DNA of 64,000 bases, from positions 121,031-185,030 of the forward strand of contig NZ_VCMV01000024.1 of NCBI RefSeq assembly GCF_008757455.1. Direction: 5' to 3'. Source of the DNA: Microvirga brassicacearum (GTDB taxonomy: Bacteria > Pseudomonadota > Alphaproteobacteria > Rhizobiales > Beijerinckiaceae). A model generated the notes under the pieces. It had not been told where the DNA came from, ran no database searches, and was given only the letters and a program-made list of their open reading frames with translations. The position numbers and the translations under genes were made by a program. Each line of letters begins with the position of its first letter. The first letter of the stretch is position 1. Shown in pieces: positions 62,837 to 64,000 of this stretch.

Positions 62837-63702
62837 GTCCTGGGCTCCTCGTCGTTGTGATCACCGGGCCTGCCAGCCGTCGCGGGCGGGACAACCTCTT
62901 CGGAATAGACGTAGACACCAAAATTCCACCGCCATCGACCAGGCAGTACTCCATCGCTGCCGGCGTGCGCCTCGCGATTGAGCTTCTGGAGCGCCTGCAT
63001 CGCGACCTCGCGAGAACGTTGCTGAAGGTGCTCAGCGAGCTCCTTCGTCAGGCCGTCGTAGTGGACGGCACGCTCAAGGAATTGCGGCGATGGCGCCTCC
63101 ACATTGGTCACGGCAGCCGCGATATGGTCGTGCAGGTTGCGTCCCAGATAGTAGAGCTGCTGGTCCTCGCCGCTCCGCGGCACGTACGCCGCCTGGACCA
63201 GAACGGCCCGGTCCTGGTCATCGATGATAACGAGGTGTCGGTCGAGCCACTCGTCCAGCACCGCCCGGGGTCGGACATCGCGTGTAACCGAGACGACGAG
63301 CCTCTCGAAGGACGGCTGTAACGGCTCCGCGATGCGGGGCAGCGGCAGAGGGCGTCCGTCAGCATCGCTGAACTCCGGATCGGCAAGCCAGCGAGCGAGA
63401 ATGCGGCTCGTCTGCGAGACCGTCGCCGGAACGGCATTCACCGGCGCACCGGCTCCGCGCAGGCGGCGAACCTCTTTGCGATGGATGCCGGTGAGGAGAC
63501 TGACGCGGCTGTCGGTCTGTTCCTTACCTGACAGAGCAAAGTCGTACTCGGCGACGTTCACGTAGAGCTCGCGCAGCAGCTCCGTGAGCATGGGAAGGGT
63601 AATCCCGCTTCGGATCAGCAGGCGCACCAGAGGGCGCAGCAGACGCGCCAAAGGGGCATGAAGCTTGGCGGCTTCAGGAGAGCGGGGAACATCGCCGGGC
63701 AT
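62833..63702 (-). CDS. DUF6502 family protein
   Basis: A 289-residue protein with LHAPLARLLRPLVRLLIRSG, LTELLRELYVNVAEYDFALS, SRVSLLTGIHRKEVRRLR (an HTH-like segment) and LARWLADPEFSDADGRPLPL, the DUF6502 layout. DUF6502 and DUF5666 genes are often neighbours. The HTH-like part suggests it may regulate the locus. AGGTGG precedes ATG 63702; ATGs at 63720 and 63771 are longer options. Confidence 0.82.
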   Translation of the reverse strand: MPGDVPRSPEAAKLHAPLARLLRPLVRLLIRSGITLPMLTELLRELYVNVAEYDFALSGKEQTDSRVSLLTGIHRKEVRRLRGAGAPVNAVPATVSQTSRILARWLADPEFSDADGRPLPLPRIAEPLQPSFERLVVSVTRDVRPRAVLDEWLDRHLVIIDDQDRAVLVQAAYVPRSGEDQQLYYLGRNLHDHIAAAVTNVEAPSPQFLERAVHYDGLTKELAEHLQQRSREVAMQALQKLNREAHAGSDGVLPGRWRWNFGVYVYSEEVVPPATAGRPGDHNDEEPRT

Positions 63703-63724
63703 GCCACCACCTAAGCGCATTTTG

Positions 63725-63760
63725 CGTGGGAAGCAATCCCACGCCCGCATTGACGTGGGA
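63725..63760. promoter_or_regulatory. Candidate operator with three CGTGGGA half-sites
   Basis: CGTGGGA (63725-63731), 5-nt spacer, TCCCACG (63737-63743) form a perfect palindrome; a third CGTGGGA lies at 63754-63760. They sit between the divergent DUF6502 and Gly-rich protein genes, as expected for a shared operator. Confidence 0.6.
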
Positions 63761-63824
63761 ATTTTTCTCACTTAATCCTAAGAGGGACACTCTCGATCTC
63801 TCAGTTTTGTTGAAAGGAAATCTC

Positions 63825-64000
63825 ATGACACGGCGTCTTGCTCTCACAGTTTCGACTTTCGCATTGGGTCTCGCCGTCAGTCTGCAACCGCTGTCGCTTG
63901 ATTTAGCATCGCTCAAGATTGAGCCGTCTCTGGCCCATGCCAAAGGTGGTGACGGCGGGGGCGGTGGAAACGGGGGCGGAAATGGCGGCGGCGGAAACAG
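63825..64000 (+). CDS. Exported Gly/Asn-rich protein (partial, runs off the window)
   Basis: Starts MTRRLALTVSTFALGLAVSL, a signal peptide with cleavage near LAHAK, then Gly-Gly-Asn repeats to the edge (58 codons seen). GAAAGGAAA precedes the ATG. Low-complexity composition resembles the tail of the DUF5666 protein nearby. Confidence 0.7.
   Translation, partial: MTRRLALTVSTFALGLAVSLQPLSLDLASLKIEPSLAHAKGGDGGGGGNGGGNGGGGN

Overview
The window reads as chromosome of a GC-rich alphaproteobacterium of the order Hyphomicrobiales (Rhizobiales). Pointers are a six-gene glycerol ABC transporter of the rhizobial GlpSTPQUV type, an FtcR/Rem-type orphan regulator, an IalB family protein, an EcfG-type general stress sigma factor, periplasmic glucan genes mdoG-mdoH, and palindromic intergenic repeats typical of this order. 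Genus cannot be fixed by eye. No rRNA, tRNA, CRISPR array, insertion sequence or prophage was recognised.

Layout. 0-21 kb is mostly core: HspQ, IalB, a YejA-like binding protein, a degenerate receiver protein, mfd with sdhE, recG, glmU-glmS, mdoG-mdoH, a LysR regulator, a DUF1127 protein and a Na/Pi cotransporter. 20.7-25.3 kb holds MarC, DUF1622, a VOC protein and two proteins of the ATC-hydrolase family. 23.3-30.4 kb (minus strand) is one tight six-gene unit: binding protein, two permeases, double ATPase, ATC-hydrolase family protein, FMO-like flavoprotein. It looks like an uptake-plus-catabolism cassette of unknown substrate. 30.7-37.0 kb (minus strand) is the glycerol transporter, without glpD or glpR beside it. 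AnmK and a GST follow.

39-50 kb carries small proteins, a phospholipase D/YbhN/endonuclease triad, a PRC-barrel protein, a DegP-like protease, a sorbosone-dehydrogenase-like protein, and SPW, DUF2267 and CBS proteins. 50-64 kb is accessory in character. It is rich in short stress-type proteins (DUF892, PilZ, histone-H1-like, Crp/Fnr, single-domain receiver), in frameshifted genes (SRAP, DUF3606), and in three short remnants resembling the C-terminus of an ATP-dependent DNA ligase.

The most notable object is at 52561-53268. It is a single 235-residue reading frame whose N-terminus matches the anti-sigma factor NepR and whose remainder is an EcfG-type sigma factor, so sigma and anti-sigma appear fused. 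Perfect or near-perfect EcfG-type promoters (GGAAC, 16 nt, GGTT) sit about 35 nt before the DUF2267 and DUF892 genes, and one more lies in the gap at 47.95 kb. This suggests that the region is partly a general-stress-response island driven by this or a related sigma factor.
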